Source of the DNA: Saposhnikovia divaricata
Lineage: Eukaryota; Streptophyta; Magnoliopsida; Apiales; Apiaceae
Length of the DNA stretch: 64,000 nt
Assembly (NCBI GenBank): GCA_036435485.1
Contig: CM071598.1
Location: 200,735,148 to 200,799,147 of the forward strand
Direction of reading: 5' to 3'
In this document: positions 34,351-45,388 of the stretch, piece by piece
Layout: every line of letters begins with the position of its first letter
How positions within the stretch are numbered: the first letter of the stretch is position 1
The notes under the pieces: generated by a model
What the model saw: the letters and a program-made list of their open reading frames with translations, nothing else
Told to the model about the DNA's origin: nothing
Database searches by the model: none
Translations under genes and position numbers: made by a program

Positions 34351-34750
34351 GATACTTGCACAGGCTCAGGCTGACGCTGAGAACGCAAAGAATAATTGCA
34401 GGAAAGAATTTGAAGGCACTACTGAGAAGCTGAAGAGAGAGCTTCACGAGGAGAAGTCAGCTAGAAAGAAGCTTAAGCTGGATCATGACGTTGAGAAGGA
34501 GAAGTCAGACTCCCAGATCAAGGGGCTTACAGACCGCGTCGCTGAGCTAGAGAAGGAAGTTAAAAATGCTGCTGATGCTCTCCCTACTATCATTGAGGAA
34601 TCTGAGACCCAAGGATCTGTTGATTTCATGAAAAAGTTCCTCGAGAAGGTTGACGACTTTGATTGGTACCGGTTGGGCGAAGAGACTGGGAAGTTTGCTG
34701 ATAACCTCAAGATGGAGATGAATGAGGAAGCGGCAAATGGATCCCCATGA
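34351..34750 (+). pseudogene. Coiled-coil C-terminal part of the antisense ORF, copy 1
   Basis: The frame resumes exactly at the Athila LTR boundary (ILAQAQADAENAKNNC) and is rich in Lys, Glu and Leu heptads (LKRELHEEKSARKKLKLDHD, DRVAELEKEVKNA). It then has a conserved tail, SVDFMKKFLEKVDDFDWYRL, and stops at 34750. The frame's nominal ATG at 34328 lies in the Athila LTR and is not original. The product would be a coiled-coil protein of unknown role. The tail recurs in the second copy at 35433-35780. Confidence 0.6.
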
Positions 34751-35432
34751 CTTCCTTTTATTGCTTTTAAACTTTATATGCTAGACTCAGTGGAGATGTG
34801 GGCACTCCCTTTATTTGCCTCGCGCTTGTAGACTTAATTCCTTTTACTTATTTGGATGCTCCTTGAACCTGAATTGACTTGCTTTATTGATGTTCCTTTA
34901 TTTGATATTTATAATATTTCAAAGTACCATAAGCCTCGTATCTGCTTGCACAAGGGACTCATGTTGCTTGATTTTAGCATGTATAGATTCCTCCATATCG
35001 CCTCTTCATATCTGTTAAATTTTTCCCAAGTGTTTTAGAATAGCTGATGGGGTCTTCAAATGATCCTGATTGCGCCTATGGGGCCGAGAGGCCTCGCATC
35101 ACAAGGTGTCGAGTTTGCAGCCTCGCGTCGCTAGGTATGGCCTCGCAACGCTAGCTATGGCCTCGCAATGCTAGGTGTTGGCCTCGTAACGCTATGTGCT
35201 GGCCTTGTCTTGCAATTTTTCAAATGTCCTGCTAGAAGTGGTGTTTATGTAATGCCACTACCCCCGAGTCCTCATTATCATTGTAGATGTGATGAGGAAT
35301 CAAAGTCTTTCAGCAACCTTGCATTATCATTGTAAATGTTTTAAATGCCTGTTGACTTTACTCCATTTGACCTGTTTTACCTTGCATCATTTGTGGCTTG
35401 CTTGAAGGGAGAGGAATGAGTTTTAGAAGTCC
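34751..35432. other. Spacer between two antisense-ORF copies
   Basis: Contains several 'cctcgcaacgctaggtatgg' units at about 35085-35205. At 35222-35330 is a block repeated at 36838-36940 ('gtttatgtaatgccactaccccc', 'gtagatgtgatgaggaatcaaag'). Confidence 0.55.
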
Positions 35433-35780
35433 TTGATGGAACTGCAGAAATCAAGCGAGGAAGCTTCGAAGAAAAGTGTTGATGGGATCGCAAGACTAAC
35501 AGTCGATCTGAATGCTGTCAAGGCCGAATTTGCAATTGCTGAAGACACATTCCTGGTCAAGGGCCAAGTTACCTTCATGAAGGGATTCATCAGAACAATC
35601 CCTAATTTTGATTGGGACCATCTCGGGCCTGGTAATGCTGACTTCGCAGAGACACGGGAGAAGGAGATCACCGAAGAGGATGCTGCTGAAGCGAGGCTAG
35701 AAGAGGAAGCAAGACTTGCAGAGGAGGCAAGGCTGGTAAATGAAGCTTCTACTGTCAACCAGGATCCACCTGCTCCTTAA
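35433..35780 (+). pseudogene. Coiled-coil C-terminal part of the antisense ORF, copy 2
   Basis: An open frame of 115 residues. TFMKGFIRTIPNFDWDHLGP parallels FMKKFLEKVDDFDW in copy 1, followed by an Ala-Glu-Arg helix (AEARLEEEARLAEEARL). The N-terminal two thirds are missing, so this is a partial duplicate inside the same retroelement. Function unknown. Confidence 0.5.
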
Positions 35781-36149
35781 ATTTATTTTGCCATTTGGTG
35801 AAGTTTCGAACTGCATCGGGATCGCATGGCGACCCTATGATTGTGAACTTGCATCGCTATGACTCTTCATTCTGTGTTGTCTTTTTTTGCACATAACATA
35901 CTTGCATGAGTAATTTTGCTTCGCAGTCGCTAAGCATCAGGTTGATGTCATTTTTACTTTAGCTTTTCCTTTAGACGTTGAGATGCAGTATGTGCTCGCA
36001 GGTGCGAAGTGCCTTGAATAGTTTCAGATTTGTGTTCCTTTGCTTAGATTCCTTTGATTGTTGTAGATAGCTTAGGATGTGTGTTGCTACTTTGAGATAG
36101 TTTCAAGTACGATCCCCGCATCGTTGAGATGGCTAGGACCTTAAAAACA

Positions 36150-36662
36150 AGTAGGGACGAGGCCCTAAAGTTGACATGTAGGGGCGAGGCCCTTTAGTTA
36201 AAACGTAGGGGCGAGGCCCTGTAGTTGATACGTAGGGGCGAGGCCCTGTAGTCGATACGTAGGGGCGAGGACCTAAAGTTAAAACGTAGGGGTGAGGCCC
36301 TGTAGTTGATACATAGGGGCGAGGCCCTTAAGTAGATCAAGTAGGGGCGAGGCCCTAGCGTTGATAAAGTAGGGGCGAGGCCCTAAAGTAGATCAAGTAG
36401 GGGCGAGGCCCTAGCGTTGACAAAGTAGGGGCGAGGCCCTGTAGTAGATCAAGTAGGGGCGAGGCCCTAGCGTTGACAAAGTAGGGGCGAGGCCCTATAG
36501 TAAAGTAGGGGCGAGGCCCTAGCGTTGATAAAGTAGGGGCGAGGCCCTGTAGTAGATCAAGTAGGGGCGAGGCCCTAGCGTTGATAAAGTAAGGGCGAGG
36601 CCCTGTAGTAGATCAAGTAGGGGCGAGGCCCTAGCGTTGATAAAGTAGGGGCGAGGCCCTAA
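36150..36662. repeat. Minisatellite of 'gtaggggcgaggccct' units
   Basis: About 19 units of 22-29 bp share the core GTAGGGGCGAGGCCCT with spacers such as 'gtagttgatac', 'aaagtagatcaa' and 'agcgttgataaa'. Toward the right a two-unit higher-order pattern (spacers 'gtagatcaa' and 'agcgttgataaa') repeats about seven times. It lies within the 13.3-kb LTR element. Confidence 0.95.
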
Positions 36663-37292
36663 TGTTGATAAGCTTTGCCTAGCTTGTATTAACTTTTCTG
36701 GAGCAGCAATTTCTGAACTATGTCCCACAAATTTCATAAGCTTCAATTTTGTACAGGCCCCGTTGATCTAGTCAACTTTGCTCCAGCCATCCACTTCGCA
36801 TGTGCATAGTTTTACCATTTTCAGCCCGTAGATTTCAAATGTCCGACTAGAAGAGGTGTTTATGTAATGCTACTACCCCCTGAGTCCTTATTATCATTGT
36901 AGATGTGATGAGGAATCAAAGTGTTTCAGCGACCTTCTTGTATTATTTGGAGTTGACACCATCTATAGTGAAGAAAATTTGATGTGATCTCGTTATGAGT
37001 AGACCTGACTTCTTCAACGCTATCCCGCTAGTTGGCCTCATCACGCTATCCCGAGGCACTCCCAAGGCTAAGCGAGAGCACATGTAATAAGATATTGAGG
37101 TCTTGAGCTCATTTTGATCTTCAACTACTTTGGCTTCCCTCCGTTCATCTCTAGTGCGAGCTCGAGGTCAATGATGAGAGCCTCGGGTTCAGCCTCGTTA
37201 TTTGTTGCTTGCTCTTCCAAATGTCTTGAGATAGTTGATGACCTCCTCATTGTCGGCGAGGATCAGGGGCGTCCCCCTCTCCTCGACAAGGA
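36663..37292. other. Internal non-coding region of the 13.3-kb element
   Basis: Includes the second copy of the 35222 block (36838-36940) and, at 37258-37316, two copies of a 30-bp unit 'gatcaggggcgtccccctctcctcgac'. No gene. Confidence 0.5.
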
Positions 37293-37625
37293 TCAGGGGC
37301 GTCCCCCCTCTCCTCGACGTAGAGGTATTTCACTAGTGAAGAAGCATCTCATGTAGAAGTATCTCATTAATAGGCATCTCCCTAGAAGACATCTCGCTAG
37401 GAGGCATCTCAAGATCTCGATAGTTACTCCATATTGGGGCCTTGCTAGGAGATGTGGGTCGCTTAGAACCTTGACCCTTGCCTTGGTCTCGCTTCTAGTG
37501 ATGTAGCTTATCCTTCTCGAACCCGGCCTTGCTACGCTAGGTGCAAGCATGGCCTCGCTCCTATGGAGTCGCTCCAAGGGGTCTCGCTCCTCGGCCTCTC
37601 CGTTCTTCTTGTTCGAGTTAGTCAT
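37293..37625 (-). pseudogene. Gag N-terminal remnant of the 13.3-kb element
   Basis: The frame begins 43 bp inside the 5' LTR with MTNSNKKNGEAEERDPLERL, at the place where gag starts in Tat elements. After about 60 residues it loses protein-like composition (CLLARCLLGRCLLMRYFY, translated from a repeat). Most of gag and all of pol are missing. Confidence 0.5.
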
Positions 37626-37649
37626 CGTTCTCCCAAATTAATGACTGCC

Positions 37650-37667
37650 CCTCCTTCTAGCGCCAAA
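37650..37667 (-). other. Probable primer-binding site of the 13.3-kb element
   Basis: The minus strand reads TTTGGCGCTAGAAGGAGG directly after the LTR end (TATAACA). The TTTGGCGC start is shared with the intact Tat element at 53622 and sets the element's direction. Confidence 0.65.
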
Positions 37668-38569
37668 TGTTATAGGGAGAATATTGTATAACAATATTTT
37701 GGAGGTTTGCTGGATTTATGGAGCAAAATACGGATATTTTGCTATGAACACGAAGAACATGGGAGGAGATTGGTGTTTGTTTGTGGCTGCACTTGATAGG
37801 TGTTTTCAGTGATGAACTGTCAATCATCCCGTATCAAGGTGCCTACGTACCCTATTTATAGGGATCAAGCCTGGCGTAGTTCTTGGAGAACAAGTTACCT
37901 AGGCGGGCTAGGGTTTTAAGAGATAAGCCAAAGTCCAAGCCCACTCGTTTAGGGCTGACGTGGCAATGAGTCATCAACCCTATCCGTGATCCATGGCCCA
38001 GATGTGGAAGCCTATAGTCTCGCACGAACAGAGTTGGCTAGTAGAGAAGTAACAAGGGCCTTGCATGCGACCTCGAGGAGTCAGGCCATGCGAAGCGAAC
38101 CCTAGTGTCCAGCTACTCATGCGACCTCGAGGGATCTGGCTATGAGCCTTCCAGAGAAGAGGAGATAGTGATCTCGCTGTAGTGACCCCGCATTGGAGGT
38201 TATGTGCGAAGCGATCCTTTGACGGGAGCCAAACGAAGCGATCCCCGGTAGATGCGACCCTGAGGCTGAGCTAGCATGAGAGGCGCAGAGGCCTAGCGTG
38301 AGAGGCGTAGAGGCCTTTTCCTTTGTTATTGGCATGAGAGGACTCCCTGAGTAGTAGCAGGAGGTCGTAGTGAGGAGACCCCTGGGGTGAGTGTCTTCAA
38401 GAGATTTAAGAGATAGAGGTGAGGTGATCCCTGATCGGGCCTCATGCCTTGTTTATCCTTCTTCAATATTCGGGCCCATTGAGAGATATTTGAGCCCATT
38501 AAGAGAGGTGAGCCCCTTGTATAGTCGTTTGAGCTTGTTTAGGATCTATGCCGAGATTCGGGCATAACA
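37668..38569 (-). repeat. 5' LTR of the 13.3-kb element
   Basis: 902 bp; see the 3' LTR at 25247-26135. The right end ...GGGCATAACA is followed by the TSD ACTAT. Confidence 0.9.
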
Positions 38570-38574
38570 ACTAT

Positions 38575-40205
38575 ATAATAACATTGTTATGCCAGAGTGA
38601 AGAGATTTTATTACAACAACATTTCAGTTCATGTCGTCTTCGATCAATATTTCAATGATAGTCTCACTTGTACAACGAAGAGATATACTACTACCAGACT
38701 ATTCGTTGTCCGAAATTACATAATTTATACCGTAAATGTCAGTGTCTAAAGCAGATTTTCAATCTAAATTTCATATATATGAACCGTGCATTCTACTCTT
38801 CATTGTAGGATTGAGGCTTGGTGAAGTGACCAAGTCCAAGTGAGATCATGTCTTGGAAAATCCATCTTTTTTGATAAAAACTTCGAACACTCCTAGTTCT
38901 GTGTTATCCCATCTCAGCAACAAATCTGCCGATCAATCATAGTGCAGTTTCCGCAAAATAACATTAAGCAATAATAGTAGCTACCGAGTGGACCGAAAAA
39001 TAACGTTGAGACTACAATCCGGTCATAAATCATCTACTTCAGAAAAAGCTTAAGCTTATCATTTAGCAAAAATTAAGCACTTCTCCCATAGACAAGTGAC
39101 AGTTTGCTAAATCTTAGCATAATAATACTCATCAATTAAGAGCTGCCAAGTGGTCCAATAAATAACATTGAGAGTACAACCGGTTCATAAATCACCCACT
39201 TCAAAGAAAAGCTTAAGCATAACAATTAGCACAAAAAACAATTAACTTTTCATTTGATCGCTGGTGAAAGCCGGGAATTTTCTGAAAGTACCTAGTACAA
39301 GGCCACACATCAACCAATAATAAAATTTCTAAAATGATATGGAAACACCTAGAATACCATGTTAATCATCTCCAAGGCCTAGCGATAAAATATTCAGTGA
39401 CCTTATAAAGCTTCATTTCATTCTGTTGTACAAGCTACAGAACCTACCAAAAAAATTAGTCATAATTGTCTACAAGTTCTACAACTGTAGATAAAATGAT
39501 AAACTAAAAAGGTTCATTTCATTATGTTTAAATTAATTTTTTTAAATCGTTTAAATTTCTAAGAGATACTGCAGAGATGAGGTACCAAGAAGGGAAATTC
39601 TAAATACTTTTGCTGTAGTTTTGCATATCACTAGTGCTTATGAATTGGTGGAAAAGAAAAATTTGTCATCAGGCCAAAAAGAGGACGAACTAGAGGATCT
39701 AAAGAAAGAAAAAGATGACAATAAATTTAAATAATTTTTGTAAATTTTTTTATTTCTAAACGATTCTAGAAAAAATGAATTTTGAATGCCTTTAAAAAAA
39801 ATTGAAAACGATTTTAAAAAAATAAAAATTTTAAACGATCTTTTAAAAAAAATTAATTTTAAACGTTTTAAAAAATATATTTTTAAACGAATTTTAAAAA
39901 AATTAGTTCCAGGCCATAGTTAGGTCATAGCCCATCAATATTCATCACAAAAATTAGTGGCAACTATAACTGACATGATGTTAGTGAAGACTCACGATCA
40001 TATTAAAATTTTAAATGCGACGACCTAGTAGAGTACCTAACTTTTCCAAGTCGCTATGTGGATTTAGAAAATTTTACCCGTGACCAATTAGAATATGGGT
40101 TAAATATTGGGGGTTAAATATTGGAGGTCTGTTTCAATCACTTAAGAATTGTATCTCGAATAATTTAATTGAGTAATGAACTTGCATTTTATCAGAAAAA
40201 AGTTA
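38575..40205. other. AT-rich intergenic sequence with local repeats
   Basis: A block of about 85 bp at 38983 recurs at 39145 ('aaataacattgagagtacaa', 'aaaagcttaagc'), a diverged tandem pair with a ~160-bp period. The dispersed repeat partner follows at 39247. At 39720-39905 the sequence is low-complexity 'tttttaaacgattttaaaaaa'. No gene. Confidence 0.45.
39247..39450. repeat. Dispersed repeat, copy 2 (partner at 20115-20335)
   Basis: See copy 1. It lacks about 15 bp ('aacattaatttat') present near 20262. Confidence 0.85.
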
Positions 40206-40654
40206 TGGGTTAAATATCATACGTACATTTAAACTGAATATTTAAACTGAATCCGGGATATCAAAAATAAACCCAACTGAACGGCATATCAAAAATACAC
40301 CTTAATTGGCTAGTGGTATTAAAGTTAAAGGCAGTTAATTTTAAGGGTTGATTAACAGTTTGATTAACGGAAAATTTATATATTTTTTTTTAAAAATTGA
40401 TTTTAATATGAAAAAATTCCAGATTATAAATAAAATTAATTCCGTTAGTCAAAAAAAATTCATCTCAATTTGATAAATTTTCATTTTTTATTGTTTTTAT
40501 ATATAAATTTGATTATACAAGATAAAAAATTAAAACAAAATTCGGAAATTTATCAAATAGAGATGAGTTTTTTTCTGGAACTTGTTTTTAAGTGATTCTA
40601 CAATCTGGAATTTTTTGGGAAAAAAATCGAATATCAATATATATATATAAAGGA

Positions 40655-43300
40655 GGATAACGGGAGTTTAGGTGGCGCTCTAATATCGTCTCAATCGATT
40701 TTTCTAATTTTCTAAAATTTTAAACACTAATAAATATAAAAATATAATATATATATATATATAAAGGAGGATAACGGGAGTTTAGGTGGCGCTCTAATAT
40801 CGTCTCAATCGATTTTTCTAATTTTCTAAAATTTTAAACACTAATAAATATAAAAATATCAATTAGCATATTAGAAGTAGAAATAGAATAGGTGTTCAAA
40901 TTTATAAAGGATAAGAGTTCGAATTTATAGGGAAGACATATGATTAGAAGTTCTATTGGAAGTATAATAAGTATTTATAAGGCATACGATTAAAAGTTCT
41001 ATTGAAAGTAGAATAGGAGTTCGAATTTATAGAGAACAAGAGTTTGAATTTATAGAAAAAATATATAAATACAAGTTCTACTAGAACTAGAATAGGTGTT
41101 TGAATATATAGAGCAGACATATAATTAAATATTTTATAGAAAGTACGATCTTCTTAAATTATATATTTTTTATATACGTTATTTATACTTATATTAGGAA
41201 AATTTATTCATAAATCCAATACTATTGTCATAAAAAAAGTCACCGTATTTAAAAAGAAAAGAATTGATATGTTAACATAATAAAAGAACAATGAGTAAAA
41301 GAACAATCTAATGCAGGAATCCTAAATAAATACAGGAATATCTATAATATAAAGAGAAAATAAGATGTGTTTTCATTTTCTAAAACTCCAAAATTTTTAG
41401 AATATCTAGAAAGTATAAATTGGAATTCACTCTATTTTTTAGGTTTTGATTTCAAGGAAAAAAATTGTTGTGTAAGATAAGTATCATCAATAATATGTAA
41501 TGAAGTTAGAATTTCGATCCCAAACGAGAGCGGCTTGAAATGTGTATAACGGGAAGACGGCTCACTATAAAAGATTGTACTAGCTATTAAAATATCATAT
41601 GATGTTATAAATTTTATTTTATTTTTAGGATTTGATTTTTATGGATAAACATTATCATACAAGTAATATATGTAAAAGTTAGGTTTTTGAACGGGAGTTT
41701 AGGTGGCGCTCTAATATCGTCTCAATCGATTTTTCTAATTTTCTAAAATTTTAAACAATAATAAATATAAAAATATCAATTAGCATATTAGAAGTAGAAA
41801 TAGAATAGGTGTTCAAATTTATAAAGGATAAGAGTTCGAATTTATAGGGAAGACATATGATTAGAAGTTTTATTGGAAGTATAATAAGTATTTATAAGGC
41901 ATACGATTAAAAGTTCTATTGAAAGTAGAATAGGAGTTCGAATTTATAGAGAACAAGAGTTTGAATTTATAGAAAAAATATATAAATAAAAGTTCTACTA
42001 GAACTAGAATAGGTGTTTGAATATATAGAGCAGACATATAATTAAATATTTTATAGAAAGTACGATCTTCTTAAATTATATATTTTTTATATACGTTATT
42101 TATACTTATATTAGGAAAATTTATTCATAAATCCAATATTATTGTCATAAAAAAAGTCACCGTATTTAAAAAGAAAAGAATTGATGTGTTAACATAATAA
42201 AGGAACAATGAGTAAAAGAACAATCTCATGCAGGAATCCTAAATAAATACAGGAATATCTATAATATAAAGAGAAAATAAGCTGTGTTTTCATTTTCTAA
42301 AACTCCAAAATTTTTAGAATATCTAGAAAGTATAAATTGGAATTCACTCTATTTTTTAGGTTTTGATTTCAAGGAAAAAAATTGTTGTGTAAGATAAGTA
42401 TCATCAATAATATGTAATGAAGTTAGAATTTCGATCCCAAACGAGAGCGGCTTGAAATGTGTATAACGGGAAGACGACTCACTATAAAAGATTGTACTAG
42501 CTATTAAAATATCATATGATGTTATAAATTTTATTTTATTTTTAGGATTTGATTTTTATGGATAAACATTATCATACAAGTAATATATGTAAAAGTTAGG
42601 TTTTTGGTCTTAACGAGAGAGCTAATCAATAGTAATAACTGTGTTTAACAAGAAAGCGGTTCATTAGATAAGACCGTATAAAAGATGTTTAAATATATAA
42701 TTAATACATAAAATAAAATATTTTATTGGAAGTAGAATACGAGGACGGTGGAGACGTCTTATACGATTTTTTAAAACTATACATCTTTTTTCCTAGAAAT
42801 CCTTTATTTTAACTTTTTTATACAAGTTAATTATACTTGCATTACAAAAATATATCCATAAATGTAATATTATTCACGTAACGAAAAGTCTTTGTATTTT
42901 AATTTTTTTTAATATGTTAACATAACAGAAAGACATTCCCATGCGGAAACTGTAAATAAATAAAAGAATATCTATAATATACAGAAAATATAATATGTAT
43001 TTTCATCTTTTAAGACTCCATAAATATTAGAAAGTTTAAAGAATATAAAAATTGGAATTTACTCTCTTTATATAATGAAGTTAGAATTTCGGTTTCAAAT
43101 AAGAGCGGCTTGAAACGTATTTAAGGGGAAGACGGCTCGCTAGAAAAGATTGTATTAGCTATTAGAATTTGATACTGAAGCCATAATTTTTTTTATTTTT
43201 ACGGTTCGATTTTATAGATAAAAAATATTATATAAGTCTTTATAATATATGTTAAAAAGTTTGGATTTCGGTTTTAACGAGAGAGCGGCTCAATCGAAAG
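40655..43300. repeat. Tandem duplications inside the Helitron
   Basis: A leader of about 105 bp ('ggataacgggagtttaggtgg') occurs at 40655 and again at about 40765. The block from about 40773 to 41688 is then repeated almost perfectly from 41692 to about 42603 (unit about 0.92 kb). A third, much more diverged copy runs from about 42770 to 43300 ('gagcggcttgaaacgta', 'ggggaagacggctcgcta'). Confidence 0.9.
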
Positions 43301-43417
43301 AATCGTATTTAACAAGAAATTGATTCATTAGAGAAGATTATTTAATTATTAAAATTTAATATTAATATTATAATATAACATAAATGTATTGAATTTTTTT
43401 AAAAATATTGTAACGCC

Positions 43418-43444
43418 GCCGCGAAGCGCGGCTTTATCAACTAG
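43418..43444 (+). other. Helitron 3' terminus: hairpin and CTAG
   Basis: A 6-bp GC stem with a 3-base loop, an 8-base spacer, then CTAG. It is the termination signal for rolling-circle transposition. Confidence 0.83.
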
Positions 43445-43673
43445 TTTTTTCAAAAAACGAATGTTTTGTTGAAAGTAATCAAATTTATAAAACAAATCGA
43501 TTTTTTGTTTATAAAAATTCAATCTTTTTTTGGAAAAAAGAATATAATTTTCTTTCTAATCTGCAATTTTTTAAAAAAAATTCAAATTTTTTCATATTAA
43601 AATCAATTTTTTTTCCGTTAGTCAACCCTTAAAATTAACCCCCTCCGTTAACTTTGATACTATTGGCCACTTA

Positions 43674-43960
43674 GGGCCTATTTGGATTGGGGGTTCAAAG
43701 GGTTGGGTTGGATTCAAATTTAAAAATTCGTTTTTGAGAAAATTATAAAGTAAAGTGTTGGATTTTGGATTTAATATGTAATATTATTTTAATTTTTTGT
43801 AAACTACCAAAATCCAACCTTTTACTTTTAAATTTTTTCAAAAACGAATTTTTAAATTTCCAAACCAACTCATCTCAACCCCAGTACACCTATTTTCTTT
43901 TCAAAAACGAATTTTTAAATTTTCAACCAAACTCTTCTCAACCGCAATACACCTATTTTT
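43674..43960. mobile_element. MITE-like foldback insert
   Basis: Starts GGGCCTATTTGGATTGGG after TTA. The arms 'aaatttaaaaattcgtttttgag' and 'caaaaacgaatttttaaatt' are inverse, and the right arm is duplicated in tandem (about 43840 and 43905). It interrupts the right arm of the 40206-44018 element. The right boundary is uncertain. Confidence 0.5.
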
Positions 43961-44035
43961 GATATACGTTGTGTATTTTCAATATCCCTAGGTAGGTGTA
44001 GGTTTGATATTTAACCCATTAAAACAAAGGGTTGT

Positions 44036-45385
44036 CACTACTAGAAAATTTGCTAATAGTTACGACAATCTTGTGACGAAAGCTTATTTGTGACGATACG
44101 TTGTGACGGATTGTGGGTACAGTATAAGTTTTGACAACTACAAACATCCGTCACAAGTATCTTGTGACAAACGTGTACCTTCGTAACAAGAATAATATTT
44201 TACTATTATTTTATGGCGCTCTTTACTTATAAATTTGTTAAATTCTCCCGATAGCCAAAACGAAACCATTTTCTATCTTCAAACTTGTGATGTTTCGTCA
44301 CAAAATGAACAACATACATATTTTCATATATTTAAATACATGAAAAAGTAAACTTGTGACGTATAGTAGTATGTTCGTCACATAATGAACTTATGATGAC
44401 AAAAATGTCACAAGTTCAACTACCACAAATTAAATGCCGCTTAAAAGTTCAACGGAAAATACATTATTTTAATACACTTATGACGGATTTTATTATGTTC
44501 GTCACAAGTATTGTTACTGGTACATATTCCGGTAACGGGGCGCTTGCCAGATTCACTGAATGATTTTTTTAAATGATTTCTTCGACCATCGAACCGTACG
44601 GATGTTAATAGATACTCATTCTTATGTTGGGAAAATATAATCAAAAATTAAAAAGGCTTGGTTGTGCCGCATCTTAACGGAAACATTGTAAAAGTAACAT
44701 GTGTATAGACCCTAAGAAACATTCGTCTTTATTTAGAAAAACGGCGGAGGAACTAGAGCTAACCGGAAATCAACGAGGATTCTCTTCATTATATATTCAG
44801 CAGTGATGTATCTTCATATTTGTTTATGTAAACTTTGCAGTTTATAGGATTTATGTTGAAAGAATGTTCGCTTCTGTTTTACTATTGATCTGGGACCTAA
44901 ATGTACTTAGATTCTTGTACAGGATTACAAGAATCTTTTACATATTTTACCTAAAGTTCGTCACAAGTATCTTTTACATATTTTTGAATTTATTTTACCT
45001 TTTTTGTTATTATTATGTGACAGCTTGTTTGTCACAACTTATTTTTTATTTTATTTTTCTTTTTTCTTTTCTTTACAATGTTATGACGAGGGTGTTCGTC
45101 ACAAGTATACTATATTTCATTTTTATTAGTTGAATAAAATAATAATAAATTTCATTGCGACGAAGCTTTCGTCACAAATTAGAATATGTAATATAATAAC
45201 TGGCTTGTGGACCCCACTTTAAACTTGTGACAAATTGTTGAACTTGTGACAAAATGCTGGGCTTGTGACAAAATGGTGAACTTTAAATAGGATTATAAGT
45301 GACGGACGAAATCCGTCACAAGTCGACTATTTCTGACGAATTTAGGCTTAAAAATTCGTCACTATAAGCAGATTTTCTAGTAGTG
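44036..45385. mobile_element. CACTA element, 1.35 kb, non-autonomous
   Basis: The left end CACTACTAGAAAATTTGC pairs with the right end, which inverts to CACTACTAGAAAATCTGC. The flanks are TGT on both sides (44033-44035, 45386-45388). Subterminal regions carry many TTGTGACGAA / TTCGTCACAA words in both orientations. No transposase. It contains a single unit of the 174-bp repeat found as an array in the first CACTA element. It starts 17 bp after the preceding TIR element ends. Confidence 0.92.
44532..44700. repeat. Single diverged unit of the 174-bp satellite
   Basis: Shares 'aacggggc', 'cagattcactgaatgattttttt', 'tcgaaccgtacggatgttaata' and 'gttgggaaaatataatcaaaaa' with the array at 9870-11215. 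Confidence 0.9.
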
Positions 45386-45388
45386 TGT

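Larger units (their letters stand above)
25247..38569 (-). mobile_element. Large Tat-like LTR retrotransposon derivative (13.3 kb) hosting an Athila insertion
   Basis: LTRs at 25247-26135 and 37668-38569 begin TGTTATAGGGAGAATATTG and end GGGCATAACA. The flanks are a perfect 5-bp duplication ACTAT (25242-25246, 38570-38574). On the minus strand the LTR is followed by TTTGGCGC (37667-37660), the usual start of Tat/Athila primer-binding sites, so the element reads leftward. A gag-start remnant follows (37625-37293), but pol is missing. Plus-strand coiled-coil ORFs and tandem minisatellites fill the rest, as in Tat elements with antisense ORFs. The Athila-type gag-pol inside is a separate nested insertion. 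Without pol it must be non-autonomous. Confidence 0.85.
40634..43444 (+). mobile_element. Non-autonomous Helitron, 2.8 kb
   Basis: Begins TCAATATATATATATAAAGG after an A (40633) and ends in CTAG at 43441-43444 followed by T. This is the A^T insertion site and TC...CTRR ends of Helitrons. Eight bases before CTAG is a GC-rich hairpin (GCCGCG AAG CGCGGC, 43418-43432) in an otherwise AT-rich element. No Rep/helicase coding was seen. The interior is dominated by tandem duplications. Confidence 0.85.
40206..44018. mobile_element. TIR element (PIF/Harbinger-like by TSD) split by a Helitron
   Basis: Perfect 14-bp inverted ends TGGGTTAAATATCA (40206-40219 and complement 44005-44018), flanked by TTA on both sides. 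The inner arms are also inverse: 'ttaattttaagggttga' at about 40336 against 'tcaacccttaaaattaa' at 43622, and 'aattgattttaatatgaaaaaatt' against its complement near 43590. Without the Helitron and a MITE-like insert in the right arm, the original element would be under 1 kb and mostly foldback. A 3-bp TTA is the usual PIF/Harbinger or Tourist target, but I found no transposase. Confidence 0.68.

Noticed and set aside
36150..36662. Regularly spaced repeats that could be mistaken for a CRISPR array
   Set aside because: This is plant nuclear DNA, spacers are themselves repeated, and the array lies inside an LTR element.
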